Of a stretch of 64,000 nucleotides of DNA, positions 17,456 to 26,044 are shown piece after piece. The stretch lies in the NCBI GenBank assembly GCA_963781265.1, contig CAWAFH010000001.1, forward strand, positions 1-64,000, written 5' to 3'. Below the pieces are notes generated by a model, which saw nothing but the letters and a program-made list of their open reading frames with translations, was not told the DNA's origin and made no database searches. Numbering within the stretch: position 1 is the first letter of the stretch; each line of letters opens with the position of its first letter. This DNA comes from WHSW01 sp963781265. GTDB taxonomy: Bacteria > Actinomycetota > Thermoleophilia > Solirubrobacterales > 70-9. Made by a program: the position numbers and the translations under genes.

Positions 17456-17881
17456 ATGCCGGCACGAAAGATCCAGCACGTGGACTTGGCGGTAGCCAAC
17501 GTCGAGCGATCGCTGGGCTTCTACAGGATGCTGCTCGAGCCTCTCGGTCTGACGGAGTACGACCGCGCGCCGACTTACCGCGGCACAGAGGAGGTCATCT
17601 ACCTCAGGTTCGGCCGGTCGTTCCTCGGTCTGCGGCCCGCGGACGGCGGCAGCTACCGGCACTACGACGTGGGCCTCGAGCACCTGGCCTTTCAGGTCGA
17701 CACCCGCGAGGAGGTCGACGAGGCCCACGAGCGGTGCGTTTCCGCCCGAGCGACCATCGAGTCGCCGCCCGAGGAGCACTACAGGGACAACGACGAGGAG
17801 GATTACTACGCGTTCTTCGTCTTCGACCCGGACGGGATCCGGGTCGAGGTGGTCTGCGACCGCACGGACATGGACGATTGA
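17456..17881 (+). CDS. VOC-family (glyoxalase/bleomycin-resistance fold) protein
   Basis: A 141-residue protein with two beta-alpha-beta3 modules: KIQHVDLAVANVERSLGFYRM at the start, LEHLAFQVDTREEVDEAHERC in the middle, and FVFDPDGIRVEVVCD at the end. Metal-ligand-type residues are His in QHVDL, His in LEHLAF and Glu in RVEVV, so a divalent metal site is likely. The substrate is unknown. The start five bases after the preceding gene is fixed by MPARKIQHVD. The frame beyond its TGA stays open and leads into the next gene. Confidence 0.85.
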   Translation: MPARKIQHVDLAVANVERSLGFYRMLLEPLGLTEYDRAPTYRGTEEVIYLRFGRSFLGLRPADGGSYRHYDVGLEHLAFQVDTREEVDEAHERCVSARATIESPPEEHYRDNDEEDYYAFFVFDPDGIRVEVVCDRTDMDD

Positions 17882-17929
17882 CGCTCACCAGACGGGCGTC
17901 GCGATCAGGCCCTCGAAGCGCCGGGGCGC

Positions 17930-18247
17930 TTGCGCTCACTCACCGGGCGGGTAGCGTTCTTCGGCCCCTACGTCGCGCAGCATGGGAGCACCTACGTCGC
18001 CTGGTCGGCGAACCAGCGCGATCTGGACGCGCTCGACGGCGCCTGCGAGGTCGGGTTCTCGCTGAGCGCGGACGACCCGAACCTGTTCGCGCGCGCCGAC
18101 CTGTTCAAGAAGAGCAAGAAGCGGCTCAGCGACACGGATCGTGTCGAGGCGCCGGCCTTCGACAACACCACCGACGACCAGAGCGTCACCGGGACCATCG
18201 TCCAAGAGCTCAGCGGTGAGCTGAAGCGCAAGAAGCCGCCGTCCTGA
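17930..18247 (+). CDS. Hypothetical protein, start uncertain
   Basis: About 105 residues, including GRVAFFGPYVAQHGSTYVAW, a basic stretch FKKSKKRLSDTDR and a C-terminal VQELSGELKRKK. I recognise no family. The only in-frame start near the conserved-looking part is a TTG at 17930. No stop separates it from the TGA of the VOC gene, and it is in the same frame, so it may once have been continuous with that gene. Codon use resembles its neighbours. Confidence 0.45.
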   Translation: MRSLTGRVAFFGPYVAQHGSTYVAWSANQRDLDALDGACEVGFSLSADDPNLFARADLFKKSKKRLSDTDRVEAPAFDNTTDDQSVTGTIVQELSGELKRKKPPS

Positions 18248-18330
18248 GCACCCGTGCGAAGATCGCGGCGCGGGCGAGGGACTAAGCACGCCATCTGCGG
18301 TTGAAGGCCAAGGTGGCTAGGGTTGGCGTC

Positions 18331-18723
18331 ATGGCATGGACTCCGATGGATCGAGACGAAGCGGGGAAGGTTCTCGACGCCTACTTTGAACAGGCAACCG
18401 GCTCGACTGACGCGGCCGGTTGGGCGCGCATCGTGGAAGCGCGGATGGTCGAACGCGGTGCCTCGCCCGACGAGATCAAGGCCAGGGTCGAGGAGATCCA
18501 AGGCGTGACGGCCGAGGCGCACCCAGCGCTTCGCGCGGCCCCAGGCGACCGCCTGGTGGTTCAAGCCCATCACCAGGGTGAGCCCGAGCGTGACGGCGAG
18601 ATCCTCGAGGTGCACGGCGAAGACGGGGCGTCTCCGTACCTGGTGCGCTGGGAGGACGGAACGACCACGATGCTGTATCCGAGCTCGGATGTCGCGATTC
18701 AGCACTTCCCGCGACGCGAGTAG
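18331..18723 (+). CDS. DUF1918-domain protein
   Basis: A 130-residue protein whose last 60 residues form a DUF1918 domain: APGDRLVVQAHHQGEPERDGE, then ILEVHGEDGASPYLVRWEDG and YPSSDVAIQHF. This is a small beta-barrel common in actinobacteria, of unknown function. The first 65 residues are helical (MDRDEAGKVLDAYFEQATG ... EIKARVEEIQG) and resemble no domain I know. I chose the ATG at 18331. It is followed by a possible tRNA T-arm trace. Confidence 0.8.
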   Translation: MAWTPMDRDEAGKVLDAYFEQATGSTDAAGWARIVEARMVERGASPDEIKARVEEIQGVTAEAHPALRAAPGDRLVVQAHHQGEPERDGEILEVHGEDGASPYLVRWEDGTTTMLYPSSDVAIQHFPRRE

Positions 18724-18736
18724 TCGAATCGACGGC

Positions 18737-18752
18737 GCCGGTTCGAGCCCGC
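18737..18752 (+). repeat. Possible fourth tRNA 3' trace with internal deletion
   Basis: GCCGGTTCGAGCCCG matches the T-arm of the tRNA fragments at 4769, 10597 and 11478. The next bases, CTCCC, fit if five bases (GCTAG) were lost. The match is only 15 bases and T-arm sequence is highly conserved, so this may be chance. Like copy C, it stands next to an FDWGDA small-protein gene. Confidence 0.3.
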
Positions 18753-18806
18753 TCCCCTGGGGGCGGCACCGCCCAGCGGCGGCGCTGCCCTCGGAAGGAG
18801 ATGCGG

Positions 18807-19136
18807 TCAGCCGGTCACCGCGTCCCGGCGCTCGCCGCGCCTGGTGATCGCGACGGCGCCCGCGCCGAGACCGATCACCGTCAGCATCCCGGCCGCCCCA
18901 ATCCCTGCGTCGCCCCAGTCGAAGCCCGTCGAGGACGTCGCCTGCGTCGCGGGGACCGCGCCCGCCTGCCGAGCCTCGGCGCCGTTGCTCGGCCCCAGGC
19001 CGCCGTTCACCCCGGCAGGTACCTCGACGATGGCCGGCAGGTGCTCGTCGATCGGGGTCGCGCCGGCACTCGGCGCCATGATCGCTGCGGCGGCGAGGAC
19101 CGCGGCGAACGTCGTCTTCTTTGCGGTACTGGACAT
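18807..19136 (-). CDS. Small exported membrane-anchored protein with FDWGDA motif, second copy
   Basis: A 109-residue protein: signal peptide (TTFAAVLAAAAIMAPSAGA), variable middle, then STGFDWGDAGIGAAG running into one membrane helix and a basic tail (RRGERRDAVTG). Same architecture as 9974-10348, with which it shares FDWGDA plus the flanking G/A pattern but little else. A GGAGG seven bases before the ATG at 19136 supports the start. Function is unknown. The tryptophan-aspartate motif right before the helix suggests a conserved contact at the outer membrane face of the anchor. Confidence 0.7.
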   Translation of the reverse strand: MSSTAKKTTFAAVLAAAAIMAPSAGATPIDEHLPAIVEVPAGVNGGLGPSNGAEARQAGAVPATQATSSTGFDWGDAGIGAAGMLTVIGLGAGAVAITRRGERRDAVTG

Positions 19137-19275
19137 GAGGTGCCTCCTTGGGCTGCTCAGGTATCGCGGCATGTCGTTCCTCCTCGATTGATGGGCGTCG
19201 GCATGCCGCCAAGACTGCGCGCTCGCGAGCGCGAGCGCATCGGGAACGCTCCCTATGTTTGGCCGTGTCGGTTCC

Positions 19276-21891
19276 CTATCTTGGGTCCGCGATGCCGAGG
19301 CGAATGGCTGCGGCGCCGGCCTCGCTGCGGGTGCGCACGTCGAGCTTTCGCAGGATGGCCGAGACGTGATGGCCGACGGTCTTCTCGGAGACGAAGAGGC
19401 GCTCGCCAATCTCGGCGTTGCGAAGCCCCTCGGCGACCAGCTCGAGCACCTCGACCTCTCGGGTGGTGAGCCCGGCCGGGTTCTCCCGGGTCGTCGCCCG
19501 CGGCCCTCGCGGCAGCCCCCGCGCTCCACGCTCGCGAAGCCGCCGGGCGACGATCGCCGCCGCCGGTGCCGCACCGAGCGCCTGAAGCTCAGCGAGCGAG
19601 CCGCGAAGGGCATCGTCATCGTCCGCGCCGGCGAGCGCCAGCGCCGCCTCGTAGGGACAACCGAGCTCCGCCCAGAGCTCCGCGGCGCGCTCGTGATCGC
19701 CCAGAAGCTCGGCCGCGTAGGGCTCGGCGGCCTCGGCGGCGATCTCCTCCCGGACGCCCGCGCGGCGGCGCCAAACGGCGACTTCGCCGAATTCCCATGA
19801 AGGCAGGCGCTCAAGCCCGAGCTTCAGCGTCGTTTCGGTGGCCTCGATCGACTCACGGTTACGCCCTTCGAGCCAGGCGGCCTCGGCCCTGGCTGCGGCC
19901 ACCGGAGCAATCTGCTGGAGCTCGCCCGTCGGCTCCGCCTCGGCCAGCGCCGCGTCAAGGGGCGGCCAGGGGTCGGGATCGCCTCGGCGCGCTCGAATCA
20001 GTCCCTGGATCGCGCCGGCAAGCACCCCGGGAACCGGCGCCGAGCCCCGGCTGCGAAGGACCTCTGCCACCGACTCGCCGGCCTGGACCCAATGCCCGCG
20101 ATCGAGCTGCATGCGAGCGCCGCAGGCGCCCAGGGAGAGGCCCCAGTAGTCGAGGCCTCGGTCGCCGCAGTACGCCAATCCGGGCCCGAGGTGGCGGTCG
20201 GCAAGGGCGAACCAATGTTCCCGAGCGGAGAGCCAGACGAGGTTGAGGAAGGCTCGCCCGGCCTCATCTTCAAGGCCGGCCGTCCTTGCCAGCTCGAGGC
20301 TCTGCGCGAGCTTCTCGGCTCCGCTCGGGCCATCGGCGCGGAACTCCGCTGCGCCGACGCTGGTCAGCGCATAGACGAAGATCCCGGTGTCGTCCAAGCG
20401 CCGCGCAAGCTCAAGCGCGCGAGTCCCCCAGTCGATGGCCCTCTCCGTGTCCTCCCAGTTCAAGTACCGCTGCGCGAGCGCGGCGTAGGCCATCGCAAGC
20501 TCGCGTCCGGGCTCCAACTGCTCGAGCATGGCCACGGCCTCGCGACAAGCCTCGACCGCCTCTCTTGTTCGACCGCCGAACCCGAGCATCCGCCCGAGCG
20601 CACGAAGAGCGTCGCCTTCCTTGCGCGTGTCGCCGAGTTCGCGCCGACGACCGACCGCCTCCTCCTGGGCCTCGATCGCCGCGTCGAGCTGGCCGGACAG
20701 ATAGCACTCGTACGCCCGCCCCTCGAGCAGCTCGGCCTGCTCCTCCGGCTGCAAGCTCGTGGCGACGCGCAACGCGCGCGCATACTGAGCGGCCGCCTCA
20801 CGATGGGCGCCGAACCCGGCCGCGCGCGCGGCGGCAATCGGCGCGAAGCGCAGGACCATGCTGGGGTCGCCCGCGGCTTCGGCGTGATGGGCGACTCGAG
20901 CCGGGTCGGCGTCGGCGCGCGCCGCAAGCGCCTCGGTCGCGCGGCGATTGAGCGCGACGCGCCGATTGGGCGCGAGCGCCTCCTCGACGGCCAGGCGGGC
21001 AAGCTCGTGCCTGAAGGCAACGCCACGCTCCGCCGGGAGCACCATGCCGGACGCCAGGCATTCCTCCAGGCGGTCCAGCTCTGAGGGGGCGAGCGCCTCG
21101 AGCAGCCAGACCTCGACCTGAGGGGCCGCGACAGCGACCGCCTCGAGCAGGCGCCGCGCCGGTTCCGAGAGGCGCGCCATCCGCGCCAGCACCGCATCCC
21201 GCACGGTCGATGGAACCGTGTCGATCCCCGCCGCCAGGGCCTCGCTGACAAAGAACGGATTGCCGTTGGTTTGGCGGTACAGCTCCTCGGGGTCGATCTG
21301 GTGTGGCGCGGCAAGTCGTCGGACGGCGTCCCGCGAAAGGAGCGGAACGCTGAGTCTCGAAACGGATCGGGCACTGGTCAGCTCTCCGAGGACCAGAGCG
21401 AGCGGATGGGTCCGGTCGAGCTCATCGTCACGGAAGCTGGCCAGGACGAGCGCCGGGACCGACTCGACCTTCCGGGCCAGCAGCCGCAGAACGTCGAGCG
21501 TCGCCTCGTCGGCCCAGTGGAGGTCGTCGAGCACGAGGACGGTTGCGCGTCGTCCGGCGAGCTCTCGGATCAGCGCAGCCGTGACCTCGTGCGGTCGGGC
21601 GGCGCCGGAGACGAGCTCCTCGAGTTCCCCACCCGTGGCCTCGGCGACCTCGAAGAACGGCCCCAGGGGCGGTGGGGTTGCCAGCGGCTCACAGGCGCCC
21701 CAAAGAATCCTCGCCGCGTCGCGATTCCGCTCGCAGAACTCGCGCAGAAGGGTGGTCTTGCCGATCCCTGCCTCGCCCCGGACGAGGACCAGTCGTCCAC
21801 TCGAGTTGGCGACCGCCTCCAGCCAGCCGGCAAGGGAGGAGAGTTCGCTGGATCGCTCCAGAAGCTCCTCGGCGTCGTCGGGGGAGCTCAT
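19276..21891 (-). CDS. LuxR-family AAA/TPR transcriptional regulator (MalT/LAL type)
   Basis: An 871-residue regulator, intact. Walker A is VRGEAGIGKTTLL near residue 40. Walker B is VLVLDDLHWADEAT, and RQTNGNPFFVSEAL is the sensor block. A long TPR-rich middle follows (for example YARALRVATSLQPEEQAELL). The C-terminal LuxR helix-turn-helix is LTTREVEVLELVAEGLRNAEIG ... VSEKTVGHHVSAILRKL. It has the same architecture as the frameshifted gene at 1781. Targets are unknown. The ATG at 21891 follows GGAGGGGACC. The upstream 216 bases separate it from a divergent small membrane protein gene. Confidence 0.9.
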   Translation of the reverse strand: MSSPDDAEELLERSSELSSLAGWLEAVANSSGRLVLVRGEAGIGKTTLLREFCERNRDAARILWGACEPLATPPPLGPFFEVAEATGGELEELVSGAARPHEVTAALIRELAGRRATVLVLDDLHWADEATLDVLRLLARKVESVPALVLASFRDDELDRTHPLALVLGELTSARSVSRLSVPLLSRDAVRRLAAPHQIDPEELYRQTNGNPFFVSEALAAGIDTVPSTVRDAVLARMARLSEPARRLLEAVAVAAPQVEVWLLEALAPSELDRLEECLASGMVLPAERGVAFRHELARLAVEEALAPNRRVALNRRATEALAARADADPARVAHHAEAAGDPSMVLRFAPIAAARAAGFGAHREAAAQYARALRVATSLQPEEQAELLEGRAYECYLSGQLDAAIEAQEEAVGRRRELGDTRKEGDALRALGRMLGFGGRTREAVEACREAVAMLEQLEPGRELAMAYAALAQRYLNWEDTERAIDWGTRALELARRLDDTGIFVYALTSVGAAEFRADGPSGAEKLAQSLELARTAGLEDEAGRAFLNLVWLSAREHWFALADRHLGPGLAYCGDRGLDYWGLSLGACGARMQLDRGHWVQAGESVAEVLRSRGSAPVPGVLAGAIQGLIRARRGDPDPWPPLDAALAEAEPTGELQQIAPVAAARAEAAWLEGRNRESIEATETTLKLGLERLPSWEFGEVAVWRRRAGVREEIAAEAAEPYAAELLGDHERAAELWAELGCPYEAALALAGADDDDALRGSLAELQALGAAPAAAIVARRLRERGARGLPRGPRATTRENPAGLTTREVEVLELVAEGLRNAEIGERLFVSEKTVGHHVSAILRKLDVRTRSEAGAAAIRLGIADPR

Positions 21892-22107
21892 GGTCCCCTC
21901 CGCTCGCGCCCGCGCATCGAAACGCTTCCGTCTCGGATCTTGTCAAAGGAGCTCAAGACCCCATGCGACATGGAGGGGCCAGTATCGCGCGTACCGCCGC
22001 TCCTTCCATGGAAGCGCCACTTCCGCTCTCGAGGAAAAGCGACATCCAGTCTCTCGGGAGATGGAGGTGCCGGGGTGTCGCTCCCGGTCGCGGTAGGTTG
22101 TGGGGCT

Positions 22108-22323
22108 GTGAGCGGCGATCGAGACTCTCAGGCTGACTCGCGCGAAATCTCCGACCTGGTCGGGGTCGAGCTGACGCTCGCGGTCACGGTCTGGCTGCTG
22201 GTCACGCTCGCCTGTTTCTTCTTCGTCGGCGTGGTCGTCGGGATAGTTCTCGTTGCCGCCGGCGTGGTCGGGTTCGGCTGGTACCTGGTCAACGCCGTGC
22301 GCCGCGCCGACATCGAGGACTGA
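22108..22323 (+). CDS. Small two-helix membrane protein
   Basis: Seventy-one residues from a GTG. An acidic N-terminal stretch (SGDRDSQADSREISDLVGVE) is followed by two closely spaced membrane helices (LTLAVTVWLLVTLACFFFVG and VVVGIVLVAAGVVGFGWYLV) and a short charged end (RRADIED). I do not recognise the family. It lies 20 bases before the convergent FAD-oxidase stop. Confidence 0.55.
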   Translation: MSGDRDSQADSREISDLVGVELTLAVTVWLLVTLACFFFVGVVVGIVLVAAGVVGFGWYLVNAVRRADIED

Positions 22324-22343
22324 CCGGTCAGCTGCCGGCTGGC

Positions 22344-23750
22344 CTAAGCGCCCGCCGGCGCGATGTTCTGGTTGAGCCGGAACACGTTGCCGGGGTCCCA
22401 GGCGTTCTTCAACTCGACCAACCGCGCGTACTTGTCCTCGCCGTAGGTCTCGCGAAGGCGGGCGATCCCCTGATCGGTCTCGATGAAGTTGGGAAACGCC
22501 TCCCTGCCGAGCCCGAACTGCTCCATCGCCGTCGCGAATCCCCGGGTCCAGGCGACGTTGCGATCGTCCTCGGTCGGGTCCATCCACATCGTCAGGCAGA
22601 AGTAGGCCCACGGCGCGTCGGGCACGGTCAGCGCGAGCGCGTTGTTGTCGGTCCGGCTCACGGCTCCTCCCATCGGGGCGAGGATGAGCTGTCCGAACGG
22701 CGCGGGCATCGCCTCCGCGTGCTCGAGGATGGTCTCGATCGCCTCGTCCGGCAGCTCTCGCAGCCAGTCGATCTTGAAGTACTCGCGAATTCCGGTCGGG
22801 TTTCCCGCGTCCAGCATCTGCTGAAGCGCCGCGTAGGGCATCGGCTGGACCAGGTCGACGACCGGCTCCGCGGCCTCGCGCAGGGGGCGCAGCGCCTCCA
22901 CCCCCTCCTCGGGTGGGCCGACGTAGCAGTAGACGATGCCAACCGCCGGCTGTCCGCGCAGCTGCTCGGGGACGAAGTCCTCGGGCGGGGCCGTGATCAG
23001 CGCCAACCCTCCGCAGACCTGATCGGGCGCCGCCGCGATGAAGTCCCGGTACGCCGGGATCAGCTCACGAGCCTGCGCGCGCGGGTAAAGGAGCATCCCG
23101 CCGGCGACGATCGGACCGACAGGATGGAGGCGGAACTCGAAGCTCGTGACGACGCCGAAGTTGCCTCCGCCCCCTCGCAGCCCCCAGAACAGGTCAGCGT
23201 TCTCGTCCGCGCTAGCTCGGACCACGCTGCCGTCCGCGACCACGACCTCGGCCGAGATCAGGCTCTCACAGGTCACTCCGTACATCCGCTCCAGCCAACC
23301 GCTGCCGCTACCGAGCGACAGCCCGCCGACGCCGGTGTCCGAGACCCGGCCACCGGTCACCGCGAGCCCATGCTCCTGGGACGCCGCGTCGAGGTCCGCC
23401 CAGAGCGCGCCGCCCTGGACGCGGGCCGTACGGGTCCCGGGATCGACCTCGACCGCGCTCATCGGCTGTAGGTCGATCACGATTCCGTCGTCGCAGGTGC
23501 TGTAGCCCGGGGTGGAGTGGGCACCGCCACGCACCGCGACCGGCAGTCCGTGATCGCGCCCGAAGTTGACGGCGGCGACCACGTCGGCGGTGGAGTTGCA
23601 CGACGCGATCAGCGCGGGGCGCCGGTCGATCCTCCCGTTCCAGACCCGGCGCGCCTCGTCGTAGCCGGGGTCCTCGGGGCCGATCACGGGACCACGAATG
23701 CGGGCCCGGAGTGTCTCGACGGTCGCGGTGTCGATTGCGGTCTGGCTCAC
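22344..23750 (-). CDS. FAD-linked oxidoreductase, berberine-bridge-enzyme type
   Basis: A 468-residue flavoprotein with the PCMH-type FAD domain and C-terminal BBE segment. Two covalent FAD attachment residues are visible: His in VRGGAHSTPGYS and Cys in GWLERMYGVTCESL, so bicovalent flavin is likely. The ending DKYARLVELKNAWDPGNVFRLNQNI is the BBE signature. Family members oxidise sugars, alkaloids or secondary metabolites with oxygen; the substrate here is unknown. The GTG at 23750 is preceded by GGAGGGA, better than the ATG 18 codons upstream. Confidence 0.88.
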   Translation of the reverse strand: MSQTAIDTATVETLRARIRGPVIGPEDPGYDEARRVWNGRIDRRPALIASCNSTADVVAAVNFGRDHGLPVAVRGGAHSTPGYSTCDDGIVIDLQPMSAVEVDPGTRTARVQGGALWADLDAASQEHGLAVTGGRVSDTGVGGLSLGSGSGWLERMYGVTCESLISAEVVVADGSVVRASADENADLFWGLRGGGGNFGVVTSFEFRLHPVGPIVAGGMLLYPRAQARELIPAYRDFIAAAPDQVCGGLALITAPPEDFVPEQLRGQPAVGIVYCYVGPPEEGVEALRPLREAAEPVVDLVQPMPYAALQQMLDAGNPTGIREYFKIDWLRELPDEAIETILEHAEAMPAPFGQLILAPMGGAVSRTDNNALALTVPDAPWAYFCLTMWMDPTEDDRNVAWTRGFATAMEQFGLGREAFPNFIETDQGIARLRETYGEDKYARLVELKNAWDPGNVFRLNQNIAPAGA

Positions 23751-23870
23751 GCTGACTCCCTCCGTGAATAGCGTCGCGCGCGCAGCGAGCGCGGTCGAAT
23801 CCAACCTACATCCGAGGCTGCATCACGCCAAGCCTCAGCCCGGACCGGGGGCCACCGGTAGGGTGCGCGG

Positions 23871-24863
23871 ATGCTCTCCCGACGCCTGACCGTCGCCCTG
23901 ATCGCCGTCCTCGCCCTCGCGCTCGGGCTCGCGGCCACGGCCGCCGCGAAGCCGGCCGCGGGCCCGAAGCTGACCGTGCCGAAGGCGGATCTCGCCGCCG
24001 CCTTCCACTGCCCCCGCCCGGTCGAGGACGCGACCAACACGCCGATCATGCTGGTCACGGGCACCGGCGCCAGCGGCGAGCAGGCGTACCTGATCGGCGA
24101 GGGCGCGTTCGAGGCCTACGGCCACCCGGTCTGTTACGTCGACTTCCCCGATTACACGACCGCCGACATCCAGGTCTCGGTTCAGTACCTGGTCTACGGC
24201 CTGCGCCGTGAGGCGGCGCTCGCGGGTCGCAAGGTCGCGGTGTTCGGGATCAGCCAGGGCGGGCTGCTGCCCCGGTTCGCGCTCACCTACTGGCCCGACC
24301 TCCGCAGCAAGGTCTCCGACGTCCTCGCCGCCGCCGGGACCCAGCACGGCAGCAACGTGGGCAAGACGTCCGGCAATCCCTGCTCGGCGGCCAACCCATG
24401 CACGCCGGCCGGCTGGCAGCAGCAGAAGGGTTCGAACCTGCTCGACGCGCTGAACTCCCAGCCCGACGAGACCCCCGGCAAGGTCTCCTACACGACCGTG
24501 CGCTCGCTCACCGACGAGACGGTCCAGCCCCAAGGTGGCAAGCACCCGACCTCGGCCCTCGAAGGCGCCTCGAACATCCTGATCCAGGACGTCTGCCCGG
24601 GGCGCACGACGACCCACATCGGCACGGCGCTCGACTCGGTCACCTTCGCCGCCTTCGACGACGCAATCGTCCACAAGGGGGCCGCGAAGGTCTCGCGCCT
24701 GCCGAGCGACGTCTGCTCGCACCCGTACGCGCCGGGACTCGACGAGGCGACCGCGGCGGCCCTGCTCAGCGCCGCCGGCGGGCTGACCACAAGCCAGAGC
24801 GCCGCGGCGCCGAAGCTGGCGGCCGAGCCCAAGGTGAAGCCGTACGTGAAGCGGCTGCCCTAG
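23871..24863 (+). CDS. Secreted lipase/esterase, CALB-like
   Basis: A 330-residue exported alpha/beta hydrolase. The signal peptide ends near TAAAKPAAG. IMLVTGTGASGEQAY supplies the oxyanion region, and YVDFPDYTTADIQVS and FGISQGGLLPRFALTYWP the nucleophile elbow (Ser in GISQGG). Catalytic Asp (in SLTDETV or LDSVTF) and His (TTTHIGTALDS) follow. The order and the VDFPDYTTADIQ block resemble Candida antarctica lipase B-type enzymes. It probably hydrolyses extracellular lipids. Its stop shares CTAG with the convergent gene. Confidence 0.85.
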   Translation: MLSRRLTVALIAVLALALGLAATAAAKPAAGPKLTVPKADLAAAFHCPRPVEDATNTPIMLVTGTGASGEQAYLIGEGAFEAYGHPVCYVDFPDYTTADIQVSVQYLVYGLRREAALAGRKVAVFGISQGGLLPRFALTYWPDLRSKVSDVLAAAGTQHGSNVGKTSGNPCSAANPCTPAGWQQQKGSNLLDALNSQPDETPGKVSYTTVRSLTDETVQPQGGKHPTSALEGASNILIQDVCPGRTTTHIGTALDSVTFAAFDDAIVHKGAAKVSRLPSDVCSHPYAPGLDEATAAALLSAAGGLTTSQSAAAPKLAAEPKVKPYVKRLP

Positions 24864-26023
24864 CGGTTCAGCGTCGGCGGGTAGCGCCTGACCTCGATCC
24901 CGCCGCGGCGCCGCAGCGCAACGCGGTCGCCGGCGCGCGCCTCGCGCGCCTTCGGCCCGAAGACCGTGACCAGGTTGACGTACAGGGGCACCGGCCGACC
25001 GCGGCCGTCGACGGCGCTGCGGCGCAGCTCCAGCACCCCGGCCTTGCGGTAGGTGCAGCGGCCCTCGGCGCGGGTGCAGTTGGAGCCGTTGTTCTCCGCG
25101 ATCTCGCCGCGGTCGAGCGCGTGGTGGCGGACGAAGTTGCCCTGACGGACCGCCGTCGGTGAGTCGGCCAGGATCAGCCGCGCGCTCGTGCGGACCGCGT
25201 AGCGCAGGCGCGAGATGTCGGTGCGCAGGGTCGCGCCGACCTCGAGCTGCTCCGCCTCGCGGAGGCGGTCGAGGCGCAGGGAGTAGGCCACCCGGCGGTG
25301 GAAGTCGAGGCGCAGGTGACGGCGCCGGCGGTGGTCCGTCGCGTCGCGCTCGAAGTCCCGTGGGCGGACGTCGCGCAGCCGGACGGCGTTGATCCGCCCG
25401 CGATCCTGGGGGATCCGCCCGTCGGGGCGCTGGCCGCCGACCATGAGCAGGTCCCCACGCCGGGCCCGAGGACTGTGGGCGTCGACGACGAGGTTGACAT
25501 GGCAGCGATCGAGCGCGCACGGCAACCGCCCCGGGTCGCCGACCACGAGCTCGGCGCCGGTGAACACGAGAACGCAGTGATGCTCGAAGTCGGGACGCCG
25601 CTGGGTGCAGGTCTCGGATTCCGGAGCCCCGAGCCGGAGCGCCCCGAGCCCGCCGGTCGTCCTCGCATCGGGGCCGAGCACCAGACGGGCGCGCACCCGC
25701 GGGTCGTAGTGATAGACGGGCCCGACGCAGCGGGGGCTGCGGTAGTTGCAGTTGTTGGTCACCTGCAACTCGGCGCTGACCCGCAACCGGTCGCCACGCT
25801 CGAGGTCGGGCAGGCGCCCCGGTCCCATCGACATCGCCACCTGCGGCCGGCGACCGGCGCGGCGCGTGATCGCGACCGTCTTCACGAGCTCCGAGTCGTT
25901 GCCGGTCGTCGCCACCTCGACGCTCGGCCGGGGAGCGTCGCCCGCACCGAGGGCCGCGGCCGCGAGGATCGCCACCGCGGCGATCGCCACGCCCGCGCAA
26001 ACCAGCCTGCCGACCTCGGACAC
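24860..26023 (-). CDS. Exported protein of unknown function
   Basis: A 387-residue protein with one N-terminal membrane/signal segment (LVCAGVAIAAVAILAAAALGAG) and a long arginine-rich beta-type exterior. It contains paired cysteines (NNCNYRSPRC, ETCTQRRPDFEHHC, LPCALDRCH, SNCTRAEGRC), probably disulfides. Two halves repeat a theme: each has an LRVSAELQVTNNCNY- or GEIAENNGSNCT-like segment followed by VYHYDP or CTYRKAG. I recognise no family. Its stop shares CTAG with the lipase stop. Confidence 0.6.
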   Translation of the reverse strand: MSEVGRLVCAGVAIAAVAILAAAALGAGDAPRPSVEVATTGNDSELVKTVAITRRAGRRPQVAMSMGPGRLPDLERGDRLRVSAELQVTNNCNYRSPRCVGPVYHYDPRVRARLVLGPDARTTGGLGALRLGAPESETCTQRRPDFEHHCVLVFTGAELVVGDPGRLPCALDRCHVNLVVDAHSPRARRGDLLMVGGQRPDGRIPQDRGRINAVRLRDVRPRDFERDATDHRRRRHLRLDFHRRVAYSLRLDRLREAEQLEVGATLRTDISRLRYAVRTSARLILADSPTAVRQGNFVRHHALDRGEIAENNGSNCTRAEGRCTYRKAGVLELRRSAVDGRGRPVPLYVNLVTVFGPKAREARAGDRVALRRRGGIEVRRYPPTLNR

Positions 26024-26044
26024 CGCACGATCCTAAGCCGCCGC

